Part shown: positions 60,488 to 64,000 of the stretch, piece by piece | Position numbering within the stretch: position 1 is the first letter of the stretch | Layout: every line of letters begins with the position of its first letter | DNA from: Laccaria trichodermophora | Taxonomy: Eukaryota > Basidiomycota > Agaricomycetes > Agaricales > Hydnangiaceae | Reading direction: 5' to 3' | DNA length: 64,000 nucleotides | Assembly (NCBI GenBank): GCA_018417955.1 | Contig: JACTVC010000001.1 | Span: forward strand, 2,914,001 to 2,978,000 | The notes under the pieces: model-generated | Told to the model about the DNA's origin: nothing | Database searches by the model: none | Seen by the model: only the letters and a program-made list of their open reading frames with translations | Made by a program: the position numbers and the translations under genes

Positions 60488-63400
60488 TCAGTCGGAATCC
60501 TCCTCGTCATCGTCTCTTCCTCCAGGTCGGAATAGGGCAAGAAGGTCGTCCATCCCAAGACGCATGTTCTTGATCTTGTCGCCGCTCAATGCAGCCTGAG
60601 CCAGCTGGCGCTTCTTGTCTTGAAGCTACCGAGAACCGAGATCGTTAGAGTCATGGCTTCCTCCCACAAAAGTTGGACATACAGCAAGAATACGATCTTC
60701 AACGGTATTATCAATCTTGAGTTTAAAGATATTGACATCGCGTGTTTGCCCGAACCGATGAGCACGATCAAAAGCTTGATCCTATGGAGGTAGATTAGTG
60801 TCTAGATCTGACGGTTGTTCACGTAGACGAACCTCTAGTGCAGGATTCCACCAGAGGTCGACCAAGATGACGTTGTTGCATGCAGTCAGATTGAGACCTG
60901 GGAACAGCGAGGTGAGATTAAAAGACGAAATAGAAATGTCGAGACCTACCAGTACTACCCGCTTTGAACGAGATCAGGATAACACGGGTTGACTTGCTGC
61001 TTTTTATTTTCGCAAGTGAAACCTCACGCTCCTTCGCCGACATACTACCATCATCTGGCAAAAGATAAGCCGAGAGGCATCAATGAAGGAAGATGTCTTA
61101 CAGCGAACGTATTTGACGCCCTCCTCAGACAAGAAGGGCTCAATGAGATCAAGCATACTGGTAAACTGGGAGAAGATGATAGTTTTCTCCTCACAGCCTG
61201 AACGCTCATCAATGTCATTGAGGAGCTTCAATATCATGCGAGTCTTGGCTGACGAGGGCCGCTCCTCCTCAGCTTCTTTCGCTTGAATGGCTAAAGGTAC
61301 GCAATCCACGCAATGAGTTTTCCACTCGTCCTTTCCGGTATTGCTATCATCAAGGCTGTATATACGTGTCAGAGGTATAGTAGAAGGAAGGAATGCCCGG
61401 ACGTACACCGTGGTACACATCTGGCATTTGCGAGTCACACCGAGTTGGCCGAAAGCGGCCGCGAGATCGTCGGGGTCGGTGTCCTTGTCATCTTTTCCTT
61501 TGTTCGACGTCGGTTCAACTGCCTCAATGTCATTCTTATAATCCTTAGCGACAAGGAGTGGATGGTTACACGCTTCAAACGGTTGTCAGTTCAGCCTGGG
61601 ATGACACAGGACCAACTTACCTTGGCGGAGTCGAAGCAAGAGTAGCAAGACGGAGATATAGCTGTTACCACCCTTGGTGTTCATGATTTTTTCAATGACA
61701 TGCTCCATCTTGTTTTCGAGGCCGTCGTAGAAGGCTTTCTCTGAGGCATTGAAAGGACATGAAACAATGTTGACGAGACGCTGGGGTAGCTCGATGAGTT
61801 TTTGTCCGTTAAGGGAATCATCCTTTTTCCGCCTCAACATAACTTGTTTCAAGACAACCTGGGGAAAGCTCAAGTGTTAGAGTTTGAAGAGTAATCAATG
61901 AGGAGAGACGTACCTGCAATCGTTTCATCGCACGGCCAGCGCCCCGTCCGCTAGTAACCGGCTTTGCAATTTGGGTATTGAACGTATCCCAATTAGACAA
62001 AGGCTTGATACGGAGAAACTTGAGCAGAGAGTACAGCTCGGTAACATTGTTTTGCCTATCGAGAATGTAAGGAAGATTCGCAAATGAATCAATGGTAGGA
62101 ACGCACATCGGGGTTCCGGTAAGACACCATCTGAACTTGCTCGGTATTTCGCAGCACGCGATAGCACCCTTTGTCTTCACGTTCTTGATGTTGTGGGCCT
62201 CATCTGCATACGGTAGGTTTCAACCAGCCAAAGAGGAGATTGAAGACCTTACCTAGAACAACGCGCCACCATTGCACACCATAAAGAGCACATTTCTTGA
62301 CAGCTGCCTTTTTGGCAGGTTTTTTGATGGTTCGACCAAATGTTTCGTGCTCGGAATCGTCGCTAGAGTCCACAGCTGCCTTCTTCGTCGTCTTTTTCTT
62401 GGCGGCCGATTCATCCTTCGCTGAGGGGCTATGGGACTCATACTCGGACTTGACAGTGTCGTACGTTGTTACAACGACCCTGTATTTTCTAAGCACAGAG
62501 GGATCTGCAAAGGAAAATCGGCATAAACCTTTAAATATCGTGCTCATTAGTTGCTTACCAGTGGTCCGATTAGCTCCATGATGTTTCAGAACAGAGAGTT
62601 TTGTCATCTTCTTTATCTCGTCAGCCCATTGGCCAACAAGGGCCAGAGGGCAAACAACACTGTCAATGTTAGTTGATATGAAAAGTCACTTTGAAAGGTA
62701 ATAACAACGAACAGAGTGGTTGCACTCCAGCCATCCTCCTTGTCTGACTTGTGAGGCCGGCCTTCAACGATTCTAGTTAGAGTCTGGATGGTTTTTCCAA
62801 GCCTGCAACAAATTAGAGCCAAGTCCTCATTCGAAATGAGTTGAACATACCCCATGTCATCAGCGAGGATCCCTCCAGTGCGCTTTCTCGTGAGATCCTC
62901 ACGATCCCGCATCCACGCGCGTCCCAGAATTTGATGTGGCAGGAGCGCAATACCGTCTTGAAAACCTTCAACAATGGCCTCGTCCATATCAACCTCGGTC
63001 TCAACATCATCGTTCATAGCACCGCCCATGAGATCCCGTAAAGCCTTTTCAGCATCCGCCGACGACATCATGCCGTATTCTTCGCGGAGCTCTGGCATAT
63101 GCACCTCTTCGCCATCCTCTCCGCCGTCTTTCTGCGGAACTGAAGGCTGAGGAAATCGGGGAATGTCTTTGTTTGTTGGGATGGCAATCGGAATTCCGAC
63201 ATTCTTGGGTACGGGGAGTGCAGGTATCGTGGCCCCGGGTGCGTAGTGTACTGGTACTGGGAACTTTGGCGGAAGAGTCGGTCTATTTTGCTGCTGTTGA
63301 GCCACATTCGTGGCGACAGGGTGAACAACTGTATTCGGTTTCGACGGCTTGTTTGACTCGCTATCAGAAAACAAAAGTGAGTTACGCGTTGATTACAATG

Positions 63401-63751
63401 TAACGGGGATTCCCACTTGATAATCTCAACAACATCGTCATCATCCAACTGGTCCTCTTCGTCAGAAGAAATGATGACCGCGCCTGGCTTTGGCACGTGG
63501 TTGCGAACTGGAGCTGCCACTGAGGAGCTGCTTGAGCTCGTAGATGCTATCGACTATATTCACGTCAAGGGCTGAATTTTGAATGATGTGCCTTGCTTAC
63601 GATGCTCTGGACGGGCTCTCTCGCCTTTCGCGGTCCTCCAAACTCTGGGTAGAGGCTGGTATCCTCCATCATCCGCCTCCGACTGAACGAAGGTTACAGT
63701 CAGAAAAGGCAATAGAGTGTTGCAGTAAACTCACATATGTTCTACGGGCAT
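60488..63751 (-). CDS. SNF2-family DNA-dependent ATPase, RAD16/ULS1-like
   Basis: The likely start is MPVEHI at 63751, spliced over a short intron to RRRMMEDTSLYPEFGGPRKA, then SIASTSSSSSSVAAPVRNHV. The N-terminus is acidic and Pro-rich (VIISSDEEDQLDDDDVVEII). The helicase core has the Q-motif/LLPHQILGRAWM, split P-loop GGILADDMG/LGKTIQTLTRI, VVVTTYDTV, FRWCLTGTPM, LKQVMLRRKKDDSLNG, CQMC and CVDC (a short Cys pair cluster between the RecA lobes), KTIIFSQFTSMLDLIEPF, and an end module FDRAHRFGQTRDVNIFKLKI with DEEDSD at the C-terminus. Insertion of Cys motifs between the lobes is typical of RAD5/RAD16/ULS1 relatives, though a full RING is not evident. About ten introns. Such enzymes remodel chromatin or displace SUMO/ubiquitin-modified proteins. 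Confidence 0.87.
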
Positions 63752-64000
63752 AGTTTCTGGGGCAGCAGGAGAGCTGAGAAAGATGGGTGGTTGTAATTAA
63801 GGCCATGCGGCGTCGCGTCCAGCAATATAAACGATCACGTGATGGATTTCAACATTGTCCTTGTTTTTCTTTTTCTTTTACGTATAGCCTAGTCACCAGT
63901 GACCTTGCGATTATTTCGGGACTGCTCCTTCAGGATCGTACTTAAGAACGAATTTGTATGCAAGTACCTTGCAGACTAGATGGGGACCTTGATATATCCT
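63752..64000. promoter_or_regulatory. Upstream region of the SNF2-like gene
   Basis: Contains TCACGTGA at 63835-63842, an E-box-like palindrome. No ORF. Confidence 0.4.

Noticed and set aside
1..64000. CRISPR arrays, bacterial operons, riboswitches
   Set aside because: Introns and gene families show a eukaryotic fungus; no regularly spaced repeat array of CRISPR type was seen.

Overview
The window reads as nuclear DNA of a filamentous basidiomycete, most likely an Agaricomycete. The genes are compact and carry many ~50-nt GT-AG introns. Several recognisable fungal core genes are present. The accessory content is typical of mushroom-forming fungi: a C2/NACHT/WD40 NLR, F-box paralogues, a Ty3/gypsy chromovirus with a C-terminal chromodomain, a tyrosine-recombinase (DIRS/Ngaro-like) retrotransposon and a LINE relic. 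All calls come from reading the sequence; no database search was run, and splice sites were judged by eye.

Layout. 1-640: 3' part of a fungal caspase-like gene on the minus strand, apparently lacking both catalytic residues. 1.3-3.5 kb: LCB2 (serine palmitoyltransferase subunit 2). 3.7-3.9 kb: relic of the 3' end of the UDP-glucose dehydrogenase gene, whose full copy lies at 28-29.8 kb. Between these two copies is a ~24-kb accessory block. It holds an AT-rich gene-free stretch, a 265-bp foldback element, a large NLR-type gene with 22 nearly identical WD40 repeats, a 13-kb Ty3/gypsy chromovirus inserted inside the NACHT exon of that gene, and a 231-bp mariner-type MITE.

27.9-37.5 kb is gene-dense core: UGD, a DUG1-like dipeptidase, a SUZ-domain protein divergent from it, a gene of unknown function, SmD1 divergent from that one, and an F-box gene. 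35.7-43.4 kb is a tandem duplication of a divergent F-box / gamma-butyrobetaine-hydroxylase-like pair. In copy 1 the dioxygenase is a decayed fragment. In copy 2 the 3' flank of the F-box gene carries a 1.58-kb palindrome (two 719-bp arms).

43.4-51.8 kb is a nest of mobile elements. A decayed LINE on the minus strand is split by an apparently intact tyrosine-recombinase retrotransposon (A1-ORFs-B1-A2-B2 split direct repeats) and by two foldback elements. 52.6-53.7 kb: a seven-exon gene for a small secreted protein. 54.1-56.2 kb: a divergent pair of peroxisomal genes (MaoC hydratase ending in AKL, and a KPWE protein resembling PEX39). 56.9-60.2 kb: EST1/SMG7-like. 60.5-63.8 kb: SNF2-family ATPase.

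The core genes serve sphingolipid synthesis, UDP-glucuronate synthesis, glutathione degradation, splicing, peroxisome function, mRNA decay/telomere maintenance and chromatin. The accessory blocks look like successive layers of insertion: old relics (LINE, UGD fragment, dioxygenase fragment) and young elements (chromovirus with one LTR difference seen, tyrosine-recombinase element with open frames).
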